A stretch of 64,000 bases of DNA from Pseudomonadota bacterium (GTDB lineage Bacteria; Pseudomonadota; Gammaproteobacteria; Steroidobacterales; Steroidobacteraceae), in the NCBI GenBank assembly GCA_023391335.1, contig JAEWBG010000051.1, positions 51,246 to 115,245 of the forward strand, written 5' to 3'. The notes below the pieces were generated by a model. That model saw only the letters and a list, made by a program, of their open reading frames with translations. It had not been told where the DNA came from and ran no database searches. How positions within the stretch are numbered: position 1 is the first letter of the stretch; each line of letters begins with the position of its first letter. The position numbers and the translations under genes were made by a program. Shown here piece by piece: positions 51,149 through 60,087 of this stretch.

Positions 51149-52036
51149 ATGACAGCTCCGACCACGCAAACTTTTGCTTCGTTGCCTTCGATGGTGCCGG
51201 CGTACGCTCGAGTCATGTTGGGCAAGAAGCCCTACATCGCGCCGGCCGATACGCCGATTCGACCGATCGAACTGAACGTTCGCAAGATCGTGATCTCGAC
51301 CAAACACCTGCAGCAGTATCGGGAGATTTGCGGGGTCCGCGATGCTAACGGCATTCCGCCGGCCTATTTGCATGTGCTGGCGATGCCGTTACATATGCAG
51401 CTTTTCATCGCACGCGATTTTCCCGTCAAAGTGCTGGGGCTGATTCACCTGCGCAATACGATCCGTGTGTTGGGCAACGTTGAGCCTCGGGCACCACTCG
51501 CGTTGCGGGTGTTCTTCGATACTGCGCGGTTCACAGACATCGGTCAGGAATACGACTTCACCACGACGTACACCCAAAACGGCGTGCCGGTGTGGCAAGA
51601 GGTGAGCACGATGTTTGCGCGCGGTAATGCGCCGCCGAAGGAAGGAGCAAAGCGTGGGGGCATCGAGCGCTCCTCGCATCCCGAAACGGGGACGAGCACA
51701 GAGTCGCTCGAGATCGCCGAGAACACGGGTTGGCGCTACGCCAAGGTTTCAGGCGACTTCAATCCCATTCATCTCACCGCGCGTACCGCGAAAATGTTCG
51801 GATTCAAACAAGCCGTAGCGCACGGTATGTGGTCGATGGGCCGTTGCTTGGGATCGGCTCAACCGCATTTGCCGAGCGGCAAGATCCAAGTCGATACGCA
51901 ATTCAAATTGCCGGTGTACTTGCCCTCGCAAGCGCTCGCGCGCACGTGGCCGATGGGCTCGGGCGTAGACATCGCAATGTGCACACCGCGTGGCGATCGT
52001 TTGCATCTGGCAATGCAAGTGCGAAGGATCGATTAG
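51149..52036 (+). CDS. MaoC-like dehydratase/hydratase family protein
   Basis: A 295-residue double-hotdog protein. The hydratase motif is YAKVSGDFNPIHLTARTAKMFGFKQAVAHGMWSMG with the Asp/His pair, and the N-terminal half is a degenerate hotdog. Members act on acyl-CoA or acyl-ACP; the specific substrate is not clear. It starts a tight four-gene run that includes a metallo-beta-lactamase. Confidence 0.82.
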   Translation: MTAPTTQTFASLPSMVPAYARVMLGKKPYIAPADTPIRPIELNVRKIVISTKHLQQYREICGVRDANGIPPAYLHVLAMPLHMQLFIARDFPVKVLGLIHLRNTIRVLGNVEPRAPLALRVFFDTARFTDIGQEYDFTTTYTQNGVPVWQEVSTMFARGNAPPKEGAKRGGIERSSHPETGTSTESLEIAENTGWRYAKVSGDFNPIHLTARTAKMFGFKQAVAHGMWSMGRCLGSAQPHLPSGKIQVDTQFKLPVYLPSQALARTWPMGSGVDIAMCTPRGDRLHLAMQVRRID

Positions 52037-52038
52037 CC

Positions 52039-52590
52039 ATGAACATTCTCGATGCTATCGAGTCGCGCGCTTCGGCAGTCAAGTTGTCGACGCCGGGGCC
52101 CACGCGCGCGCATCTGGAGCAGATTCTTCGCGCCGGCACTCGCGCGCCCGATCACGGGCGGCTGCGGCCGTGGCGTTTCGCGGTCATGGAAGGCGATGCT
52201 CGCAAGCGCCTTGGCGATGCACTCGCTGACATGCTCAAGGCAAAGCAGCCGCAAGCGACCGATGCGCAACTCGATGGCGAACGCGCGAAAGTGCTGCGAG
52301 CGCCGACCATCGTTGCAGTTGCGGCTCACGTGACTGCTGGAAAGATTCCCGAATTCGAACAAATCTGTGCGGTCGCGGCTGCGGTCGAGAATATGTTCTT
52401 GGCCGCCAGTGCCCTTGGATACGGAGCGATGTGGAAAACGGGCGCCGGTGCAGTCGACGCGAACGTCAAGCGCACTTTGGGATTTGCGGCCGAAGATCAC
52501 ATCGTCGCGTTTCTGTACCTCGGAACGGTGCTCAACGCAGGCACTCCATCTCCTGCATCCATCGATGGACTGGTGAACTGGTTGACATGA
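52039..52590 (+). CDS. Nitroreductase family protein (YdjA-like)
   Basis: A 183-residue FMN-dependent oxidoreductase. The start at 52039 gives MNILDAIESRASAVKLSTPGPTRAHLEQILRAGTRAPDHGRLRPWRFAVM, close to YdjA, and the conserved EQICAVAAAVENMFLAASALGYGAMWKTG follows. It starts 2 bases after the MaoC gene and overlaps the metallo-beta-lactamase by ATGA. Confidence 0.9.
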   Translation: MNILDAIESRASAVKLSTPGPTRAHLEQILRAGTRAPDHGRLRPWRFAVMEGDARKRLGDALADMLKAKQPQATDAQLDGERAKVLRAPTIVAVAAHVTAGKIPEFEQICAVAAAVENMFLAASALGYGAMWKTGAGAVDANVKRTLGFAAEDHIVAFLYLGTVLNAGTPSPASIDGLVNWLT

Positions 52591-53483
52591 CTATGCGCGC
52601 AGCACTCTTCACGCTCGCTGTTTCCATTGCCCTGAGTGCGAGCGCAGGTGCCGCTACAGATCAATGGGCTGATGCACGCACGACATGGAACGTCGATCAA
52701 GCGCCGTTCAAGCTGTTCGGCAATTCGTATTACGTCGGCACCCACGGGCTTTCGTCGGTGCTCATCACCAGCGACAAAGGGCACATCCTGATCGATGGCG
52801 ACTTACCCGAGTCGGTGCCACTGATTCGTCGTCACATCGAGCAGCTCGGTTTCAAGCTCAAAGACATCAAATGGATCGTCAATTCGCATGCGCACTTCGA
52901 TCACGCAGGCGGCATCGCTGAGTTGCAGAAGCTGACGGGCGCGAAAGTTGCTGCAAGCCCATGGGCGAAGGCAACGCTCGATTCGGGTCACAGCGACAAG
53001 CAAGATCCGCAGTTCGCAACGATCCTCCCGATGAAGCCACTGATCCGCAAGGCACAGGTGCTGCGCGATGGCGAACAACTGAGCGTCGGCTCGTTGCGCG
53101 TTACGGCGCACTTCACGCCAGGCCACACGCCAGGCGGAACGAGCTGGACATGGCAGAGCTGCGAGGGCGCGCGCTGCTTGAATCTCGTCTACGCAGATAG
53201 CTTGAACGCAGTCTCTTCGGATGGATTTCGTTTCACCGGCGATGCGAACTATCCGTCGGCGGGCCAAGATCTGCGCAACAGCATTCGAATGGTCGCGGCA
53301 TTGCCGTGCGACATCCTCGTCTCAGCTCACCCGGAAGGATCTGATCTCTGGGCTCGCTTAGAGAAGCGCAATGCAGGCGATGCCGACGGATTGATCGATA
53401 CGAACGCCTGCGCCAACTACGCAGCTTCAGCCCAACAGCGACTCGATGCTCGGCTCGAGCAGGAAAAAACCTCGGCGCAGTAA
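52587..53483 (+). CDS. bla: Subclass B3 metallo-beta-lactamase
   Basis: A 298-residue secreted zinc hydrolase with a signal peptide (RAALFTLAVSIALSASAGA). The ligand sets of B3 enzymes are all present: NSHAHFDHAGG (H116, H118, D120, H121 in BBL numbering), the second Zn1 His in FTPGHTPGGTSW, and the last Zn2 His in LVSAHPEGSD. ADSLNAVS is family-typical. B3 enzymes hydrolyse penicillins, cephalosporins and carbapenems, though activity can only be tested. The start overlaps the nitroreductase stop. Confidence 0.9.
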   Translation: MTMRAALFTLAVSIALSASAGAATDQWADARTTWNVDQAPFKLFGNSYYVGTHGLSSVLITSDKGHILIDGDLPESVPLIRRHIEQLGFKLKDIKWIVNSHAHFDHAGGIAELQKLTGAKVAASPWAKATLDSGHSDKQDPQFATILPMKPLIRKAQVLRDGEQLSVGSLRVTAHFTPGHTPGGTSWTWQSCEGARCLNLVYADSLNAVSSDGFRFTGDANYPSAGQDLRNSIRMVAALPCDILVSAHPEGSDLWARLEKRNAGDADGLIDTNACANYAASAQQRLDARLEQEKTSAQ

Positions 53484-53484
53484 A

Positions 53485-54123
53485 TCAGGAGCGCACGGCT
53501 GACCACACAAGCCGCACTGCGAGCCCGATCATCCCAACTCCAAAGAACCGCTCGATCCACGTCCGTGCTCGAGCCGAGTAGGCGCGTACTCGCGCATGCG
53601 AAAACACGCTTGCGACGAAGGCAAACCAAAGCCACTGCAAGACGACGAGCCAAGTGCCGTAGGCGACAAGCGTCGATGTTGGGGTCGTCGACGGGATGAC
53701 CGCGGTGAACAGCGCAACGAAGTACAGCGGCGCCTTCGGGTTGAGTAAGTTGCAGAGGAAACCTTTGGCGACAAAGCTGGAGCGTTGCGTGCTGGGTGCA
53801 TCCGAGGTGTCCGTACCTTGAGGCGGCGGCTGCGCATGGTGTGGACGCAGAGCGCTCACTCCTAAATAGAACAGGAAGGCGGCTCCCAAAACTTTTACGG
53901 CGAGCAGCAAGCGATCGGAATGTGCAATGAGGGCCGCGAGACCTGCCGCAGAATAGGCAATGTGAACCGCCAGGCCAAGCGCGATGCCGACGCTCGTCAA
54001 TATGCCAGCACGACGTCCCGCGATCATCGACTCCCGAGTCACCAACGCGAAATCCGGGCCTGGTGAGGCCGCTGCTAACAAATGAATGAAAGTGAGGACT
54101 AGGAGCCCGTGCCAGAAGGTCAT
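53485..54123 (-). CDS. LysE/RhtB family translocator
   Basis: A 212-residue six-span exporter. It begins HLLAAASPGPDFALVTRESMIAGRRAGILTSVGIALG, the PGP motif of LysE/RhtB proteins, and has FLCNLLNPKAPLYFVALFTAVIP in the middle. It probably exports amino acids or homoserine lactone-like molecules. Convergent with the metallo-beta-lactamase gene, 1 bp apart. Confidence 0.9.
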   Translation of the reverse strand: MTFWHGLLVLTFIHLLAAASPGPDFALVTRESMIAGRRAGILTSVGIALGLAVHIAYSAAGLAALIAHSDRLLLAVKVLGAAFLFYLGVSALRPHHAQPPPQGTDTSDAPSTQRSSFVAKGFLCNLLNPKAPLYFVALFTAVIPSTTPTSTLVAYGTWLVVLQWLWFAFVASVFSHARVRAYSARARTWIERFFGVGMIGLAVRLVWSAVRS

Positions 54124-54410
54124 CGCGCTAAGCTACTGCAAGTGAGTGCCTTGCGCCTCGGCAATTGAGGGCCTTTCATCGATGTGCACGCACGCACACA
54201 CGCGCCTGCCAAGCTAGTGGCAGAACAGCGTTCAGGGTGTGACTGTCATCCCAGTCTTTCAGGGGAACTCTGATTCGCGTCCGTCGCACGCTTGTTCATT
54301 AGCAGGATTCGCGCATAGTGGCCACCAGCATCTGCGACGAGTTCGGCAGACGCCGATCTGCCTGTACAATGCGCGCCCGTTTTCGAGTTTGGCTGCCGGA
54401 TCGCCTCTCA

Positions 54411-56357
54411 ATGGTGCTGAAGAAAAATTCGCGTCGCCGCCGAGTTCCGGGTGCAACCAGCATCCTCGTCCTGTCCCTTGCAACGAGCGGATGGGGACAG
54501 CTCGCCGATGCGCAATCTGTCGATCACCTTGCTGATCTGTCGCTACGCGAACTGTCGGAACTTGAAGTCACGTCAGTCTCCAAGTCCTCCGAGCTGCTGC
54601 GTCAAGCGCCAGCATCGATATACGTCATCACTCACGATGACATCATCCGTTCCGGCGTCACGAGCATTCCGGAGGCGCTGCGTTTAGCACCCAATCTGCA
54701 CATGAGCCAGTACAACTCCTCGCGCTATGTCGCGGGGGCGCGTGGGTTCGCTGGTGCGGAGACGTTCCAGAACTTTTCTAACAAACTCCTAATTCTGATC
54801 GACGGCCGCAGCGTGTATTCGCCGCTGTATTCCGGAGTGTATCTGGACACGCAGGACGTGCTCCTCGAGGACATCGATCGCATCGAAGTCATCAGCGGCC
54901 CGGGTGCCACGCTCTGGGGTGCGAACGCCATGAACGGCGTAATCAACATCATCACGCGCCCGGCCTATCTCACCGACCAATCGTTGGTCAGCATGGGCGC
55001 CGGCAATTTCGAACGCTCAGCCGCCGCTCGTTACGGAACGAAGATCAGCGGTTCGCTTGCGATGCGCGCTTACGCTAAAGCGTTCGAGCGCGACGCATCC
55101 GAGCGGCAGGATGGCAGCGATGCAGGCGACGACTGGCGCAAGAGCCAGCTGGGGTTTCGGCTTGATTGGACTGGAGCGGACGACACGTACACGGCGCAGG
55201 GCGATGCATATCGCGGCACTGAGGGGCAGATCGATGCCGGCGATCGCTCTGTGAAGGGCGCGAACCTGCTCGGTCGTTGGCAGCATCGGACCAGTACAGG
55301 CGAATGGCAGTTGCAGGGTTACTACGATTACAAGAGCCGAACTGAACCGGTCGGCGGTGTCGGCTTTAAGCTGCACACGTTCGATGTCGAATTGCAGAAC
55401 AACACCGTTTCCGGCGCGCATCGGCTAGTGTGGGGGCTCGGTGCACGCGTCCATCGCTATGACATCAACAGCTCGGCCACTTTAATCTTCGAACCCGAGA
55501 GCCGGACCCTGACATTGGGAAATGCGTTTCTACAAGACACCATCAGTCTCTCTCGCGCTTGGGATTTGACCCTTGGACTCAAGGGCGAGCGCGATCCTTA
55601 CTCAGGATGGAATCCGTTGCCCGATGTGCGTCTCGCTTGGCGCGTGAGCAACGACGTAATGTGGTGGCTGGCCGGTTCGCGCGCTATCCGGTCGCCTACG
55701 CCGTTCGATGTCGACGTGATGGAGCGAGCTCCATCCGGCGTGCTGTTCATCACCGGCGATACGAATTTCAAACCGGAAAAGGTAAACGCATTCGAGACGG
55801 GTCTGCGCATCCAGCCGTCGGCCACATTTTCGCTATCCGCTTCGTTGTTCTACGACGATTACAAGGATCTGAGAACGATCGAAGTCAACCCGGCGACGGG
55901 TTTCTTGCCGCTGATGTGGGGCAATGGCATGGAAGGCTACACATACGGTGCGGAACTCTGGGCGAAGTGGCAGGTAACACCCGGCTGGCGGCTCGCACCG
56001 GGTCTGCGATGGATCAATAAGGATCACCTGAAGGTCTCGAACGACTCGACGAGCGGATTCTTAGGATTGAGCCAATCCGGCAATGATCCGAAGTACCAGG
56101 CGACGCTGACCTCATCGGCGGATCTGAGCTCGCAGCTTACCCTCGATGCAACGCTGCGCTATGTCGATGAACTGCCGTCGCCCGCACTCGACAGTTACTA
56201 TGAGCTGAATGCCTCGCTCGCATGGCGTCCGGCGGGACATTGGGAGATCTCGCTTAGCGGACAGAATCTGCTGAACAAACGTCATCTCGAAATCGATGCA
56301 GCGCATGGACTGTACATTCAGCGTCGCATTTTCGCCCAAGCACGGTGGACATTCTGA
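54411..56357 (+). CDS. TonB-dependent receptor
   Basis: A 648-residue outer-membrane receptor. The signal peptide is ATSILVLSLATSGWGQLADAQS, and the plug includes LSELEVTSVSKSSELLRQAPASIYVITHDDIIRSGVTSIPEALRLAPNL and IDRIEVISGPGATLWGANAMNGVINIITR. The barrel ends in RRIFAQARWTF. The ATG at 54411 is chosen; one 14 codons upstream is possible. It overlaps YfiR and lies in an operon with a hybrid kinase, so ligand binding may be sensed by the kinase. The substrate is unknown. Confidence 0.9.
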   Translation: MVLKKNSRRRRVPGATSILVLSLATSGWGQLADAQSVDHLADLSLRELSELEVTSVSKSSELLRQAPASIYVITHDDIIRSGVTSIPEALRLAPNLHMSQYNSSRYVAGARGFAGAETFQNFSNKLLILIDGRSVYSPLYSGVYLDTQDVLLEDIDRIEVISGPGATLWGANAMNGVINIITRPAYLTDQSLVSMGAGNFERSAAARYGTKISGSLAMRAYAKAFERDASERQDGSDAGDDWRKSQLGFRLDWTGADDTYTAQGDAYRGTEGQIDAGDRSVKGANLLGRWQHRTSTGEWQLQGYYDYKSRTEPVGGVGFKLHTFDVELQNNTVSGAHRLVWGLGARVHRYDINSSATLIFEPESRTLTLGNAFLQDTISLSRAWDLTLGLKGERDPYSGWNPLPDVRLAWRVSNDVMWWLAGSRAIRSPTPFDVDVMERAPSGVLFITGDTNFKPEKVNAFETGLRIQPSATFSLSASLFYDDYKDLRTIEVNPATGFLPLMWGNGMEGYTYGAELWAKWQVTPGWRLAPGLRWINKDHLKVSNDSTSGFLGLSQSGNDPKYQATLTSSADLSSQLTLDATLRYVDELPSPALDSYYELNASLAWRPAGHWEISLSGQNLLNKRHLEIDAAHGLYIQRRIFAQARWTF

Positions 56358-57004
56358 TGCGCCAACCCGTGCGAATTCTAATTAGGATCGTTTACGTGCT
56401 GGTTGCTCTATGCGCAACTGCAGTGCCGGCCATGGCCGCCGATCAATATCGCGAAGATGCCATCAAGGCCGCGTTTCTGTATCGCTTCACTGGCTATATC
56501 GAGTGGCCATCAGCTGCTGCTGCGCCCGGTCAGTTCACGATCGCAGTGATCGGCAGTGCAGCGGTAGCGGATGAGCTGACGAAAGTGCTGCCCGGTCACG
56601 ACGTGAAGGGGATGCCGGCGCGCGTAAAGGAAATTCGCTCCATCAAAGAGCTTGGTTCGGCACAGATGCTGTACATCGGTCCCGAGTACGGCGGCAACGT
56701 TCGCGCGCTGATCAATGCCGTTCCAGAGCACGTTTTGGTGGTCACCGATAGCGGCGAAGGACTCGATGACGGTGGTGTCGTAAACTTCATGTTGGTGGAC
56801 CGACGGGTGCGCTTCGAAATCTCATTGAACGCAGCCGAGCGCGCCGGCCTCAAGGTGAGTTCGGAACTGCTGTCCGTTGCCGCGCGCGTGCGTGGCGTTC
56901 CCCAACGCTCGGATACGTCCTGCGAACGGCGACCGTTTGACGATGAACTGAGCCCGCTATGTATCCCGCGCCTGGCTAGCCTCGGTAGTGAATTCCTCCC
57001 GTGA
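56357..57004 (+). CDS. YfiR family periplasmic protein
   Basis: A 215-residue protein with a signal peptide (LVALCATAVPAMA), the YfiR opening REDAIKAAFLYRFTGYIEWP, the central IRSIKELGSAQMLYIG and the ending FMLVDRRVRFEISLNAAERAGLKVSSELLSVA. YfiR proteins act as periplasmic sensors that repress membrane signalling proteins. The ATG at 56357 overlaps the TonB receptor stop; a GTG at 56345 is less likely. Confidence 0.9.
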   Translation: MRQPVRILIRIVYVLVALCATAVPAMAADQYREDAIKAAFLYRFTGYIEWPSAAAAPGQFTIAVIGSAAVADELTKVLPGHDVKGMPARVKEIRSIKELGSAQMLYIGPEYGGNVRALINAVPEHVLVVTDSGEGLDDGGVVNFMLVDRRVRFEISLNAAERAGLKVSSELLSVAARVRGVPQRSDTSCERRPFDDELSPLCIPRLASLGSEFLP

Positions 57005-58959
57005 CCGAGGCGTCATTGAACACGAAAGAAGCCCCTTCCAGCGGACGCGTGACGGCGCGATTGCGCAACTCGGTTCGCGGCAAGCTGGTGGGAATCGTGT
57101 TGCTGACGACAGCGATCGTCCTGCTGCTATCGGGCGGCGCAATGCTGGTCCACGACCTGTCGGTGTATCGCACCTCTTGGGCGTCGGACATCGCGACGGA
57201 GGCGAGCATCCTTGCGCTTTCGACGGGCCCGGCGCTCGCCTTCGACGACCACGAAACCGCGCAACGCAACTTGGCGGCGCTGCAAGCTCGTCCAGCGGTG
57301 CTCGCAGCCGCGCTCTACACGCCGAATCGTAAGCTCTATGCGCAGTACGTAAAGGAAGGCCAAGTCGCGCCGCCGCCGCTGCGCAAGGACTCGACCTTAG
57401 GCATCGTGATTTCCGGCGAGCGTGTCGAAGTCATCCAGCAGATCGAACACAACAAGGAGGTGCTCGGCACGCTGTATCTGCGTGCGCGATACGACGTCAT
57501 GGGAAGAGTCCGCGCCTACCTGGGCATTTTCGCCTTGATCACTGCGGTGAGTTTGGGTGCGGCGCTGTTGCTGAGTGCGGCACTTCAACGAGTGATCACC
57601 GTGCCCTTGGAAGCGATCACCCGAGTTGCGCGGCAAGTCGTCGATCGCGGCGACTTTTCGTTGCGAGCGCCCAAAACCACAGAGGACGAAATCGGCATCG
57701 TCGTGCAAGCGTTCAATCGCATGCTCGATGAGGTGCAAGCTCGCACCATTGCACTCGAACAATCCAACGAATCGCTGCGCGACGAGGTGCAGGTGCGCCA
57801 GGCGGCTGAAGCAGCCTTACGCGATGCGGACCGTCGCAAGGACGAATTTCTGGCGACCTTGGCGCACGAGCTGCGCAATCCGCTCGCGCCGATTCGCCAT
57901 GCCACTCGCATTCTGGAAGCTCCTGCTGCCAACGATTCACAGCGCCAGTGGGGCAGGGAAGTGATCGCGCGGCAGGTCGAGCACATGGCGTTGTTGCTCG
58001 ATGACTTGTTGGATGTCTCGCGCATCACGCGCGGCAGGTTGGGGCTGAAGAAGGAAATCGTCAGCCTGAACAAACTGGTCGCAACCGCGGTTGAAACTGC
58101 TCGTCCGCTGATCGATGCCAAGCAGCACACGCTGTCGGTGCGGCTGCCGGAGGAGCTCGTCGACTTGAACGTCGATCCGCTGCGGATCGCTCAAGCGCTA
58201 TCGAACCTGCTGACGAACGCGGCTAAGTACACCGATCCGGGCGGTCGAATTGAAGTTGCCGCTGAGGTGTCGCGTTCGGGATTGACGATCGAGGTGCGCG
58301 ATAGCGGAATCGGCATCGATGCCACGTCCATCGCAAAGATCTTCGAGATGTTTTCGCAGATTGAAAGCGCACTCGAACGCAGCCAGGGAGGACTCGGTAT
58401 CGGCTTGGCGCTGGTCAAGGGTTTGATTCAGCTTCACGGCGGCACCGTCGAGGCCCGCAGCGAAGGCGTGACCAAGGGCAGCACGTTCATCATTCATCTG
58501 CCGCATTCCGCGCTGGTGCTGGACGTGCAACCGAACGTTGCACGCCCAGCAATCGAGGTCCCTGCGGGACCGACTTGCAAAGTGCTCATCGCGGACGACA
58601 ATCGCGACGCCGCAGACTCCCTGCGCATGCTCTTGAGCGTCTCCGGCCACAAAGTGTGGGTGACGTATAGCGGCACCGAAGCGCTCGAGGTTGCGAATGC
58701 TCACCGACCGGACGTTCTGCTGCTCGATATCGGCATGCCGGGTATGACGGGTTACGAATTGGCCGAGGCAATCCGCAAGCAACCGTGGGGCGCATCAGCG
58801 TTGCTGATTGCGCTGACCGGTTGGGGTCAGCACGAAGACAAGGAACGCGCGAAGCAGGCTGGCTTCGACCGGCACTTCACCAAGCCGGTGAACTCGCAAG
58901 CGATCGAGACGACGCTGGCGGAGTTTGCGAGCAAGCGCCAACAAACATCCATTGCCTGA
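57001..58959 (+). CDS. Hybrid sensor histidine kinase (CHASE8-like, HAMP, HisKA, HATPase, REC)
   Basis: A 652-residue membrane kinase. Two membrane segments (about 35-55 and 170-195) flank a CHASE8-type periplasmic domain (ILALSTGPALAFDDHETAQRNLAALQARPAVLAAALYTP). HAMP is near 190-245, HisKA has H289 in LAHELRNPLAPIRHA, and the ATPase has the N-box NLLTNAAKYTDPGG. The C-terminal receiver has the phosphoacceptor D576 in VLLLDIGMPGMTG. The GTG start overlaps the yfiR stop. No dedicated response regulator follows; the receiver may relay phosphate elsewhere. Confidence 0.92.
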   Translation: MTEASLNTKEAPSSGRVTARLRNSVRGKLVGIVLLTTAIVLLLSGGAMLVHDLSVYRTSWASDIATEASILALSTGPALAFDDHETAQRNLAALQARPAVLAAALYTPNRKLYAQYVKEGQVAPPPLRKDSTLGIVISGERVEVIQQIEHNKEVLGTLYLRARYDVMGRVRAYLGIFALITAVSLGAALLLSAALQRVITVPLEAITRVARQVVDRGDFSLRAPKTTEDEIGIVVQAFNRMLDEVQARTIALEQSNESLRDEVQVRQAAEAALRDADRRKDEFLATLAHELRNPLAPIRHATRILEAPAANDSQRQWGREVIARQVEHMALLLDDLLDVSRITRGRLGLKKEIVSLNKLVATAVETARPLIDAKQHTLSVRLPEELVDLNVDPLRIAQALSNLLTNAAKYTDPGGRIEVAAEVSRSGLTIEVRDSGIGIDATSIAKIFEMFSQIESALERSQGGLGIGLALVKGLIQLHGGTVEARSEGVTKGSTFIIHLPHSALVLDVQPNVARPAIEVPAGPTCKVLIADDNRDAADSLRMLLSVSGHKVWVTYSGTEALEVANAHRPDVLLLDIGMPGMTGYELAEAIRKQPWGASALLIALTGWGQHEDKERAKQAGFDRHFTKPVNSQAIETTLAEFASKRQQTSIA

Positions 58960-59002
58960 GAAGTCATTCGTTCGCGAAGCGATCTGAATTTCTTCCTACA
59001 GC

Positions 59003-60076
59003 CTACAGCCTGTCTGGACCAGCGACCCTGCCCGTGGAGCGCCGCTCCACCAGTTTGAGATCGACAAGCTCGGTTTGCGGCGTGTGCGGGCCATCGGCTC
59101 GGGCGGGCCTATCCACGAGCCACTCGGCTGCGCGACAGCCGATTTCATTCATCGGGCGGTGAATCGTCGTTAGCGCAGGGTTCAGCACCGACGCGAGATA
59201 AGCGTTGTCGAACCCCACGACCGATAGCTGTTCCGGCACTTGGATTCGCAGTTCGGATGCAACTTGCAGCACGCCAGCAGCCATGCGGTCGTTACATGCG
59301 TAGATGGCGGTTGGCCGTGCGCTGCGGTCGAGTAGCTGACGGGCGCATTTGAGACCCGATTCGAATGAATAATCGCCTTCGCAGATCAGTTCGGGAGCGA
59401 TGCCGACGCCCGCATTCGCGAGTGCGCCGAAGAATCCTTCCTGACGTTCTCTTGCTGAGATTTGATCGAGCGGCCCGGAGATGAACCCGAAGCGTCGGTG
59501 GCCGAGGTTCAGCAAATGTTTGGCTACTTGCGAACTCGCATCGCGCTCCCGCGAAACCAAAACCAAGTCGTAGTAAGGGCGTGGCGCGGCGGCCACTGCA
59601 ACAGCAGGAATGCGATTCTCGTGTAACGCACGGGCAAGTGCGTCGTCTTCGGACGAAGGTGCCATCACGATGAGGCCATCGACGCGTGAGCGCCGCACGA
59701 AACTCAACACGTCCTCGACGATGTTCCCATCCGATTCGAGCGGATGCGCGATGACTTCGTAGTGGTGCTCCACGCAGACCCTGAACACGCCGCGGTGCAA
59801 TTGATCGACGTTCTCCGAATTCGGATCGTTGTGCACGAGGCCCAACAAATACGAGCGGCTGTTCGCCAGTGCGCGCGCTCGCATGTTGGGACTGAAATTC
59901 AGGTCGCGAATGACCTGCTGAATTCGCTCGCGCGTCTCGCGACTGACGCGCGGCAAATCGTTGATCACGCGCGAAACAGTACGCGCTGAAACGCCGGCAG
60001 CCTTCGCCACATCGTGAATGGTGCTGGGGCTCGAGATGTCCCGCTTGCGCTCTGCTGTTTCGACTTCTTCTGTCAT
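59003..60076 (-). CDS. LacI-family transcriptional regulator
   Basis: A 357-residue repressor with the HTH TIHDVAKAAGVSARTVSRVINDLPRVSRETRERIQQVIRDLNFSPN (residues about 17-65) and a periplasmic-binding-like sugar domain. It lies 11 bases after the GH31 gene and is transcribed with it and the GH27 gene. A LacI-type operator overlapping the GH27 promoter is a likely target. Confidence 0.93.
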   Translation of the reverse strand: MTEEVETAERKRDISSPSTIHDVAKAAGVSARTVSRVINDLPRVSRETRERIQQVIRDLNFSPNMRARALANSRSYLLGLVHNDPNSENVDQLHRGVFRVCVEHHYEVIAHPLESDGNIVEDVLSFVRRSRVDGLIVMAPSSEDDALARALHENRIPAVAVAAAPRPYYDLVLVSRERDASSQVAKHLLNLGHRRFGFISGPLDQISARERQEGFFGALANAGVGIAPELICEGDYSFESGLKCARQLLDRSARPTAIYACNDRMAAGVLQVASELRIQVPEQLSVVGFDNAYLASVLNPALTTIHRPMNEIGCRAAEWLVDRPARADGPHTPQTELVDLKLVERRSTGRVAGPDRL

Positions 60077-60087
60077 GCGTTGCGGCT

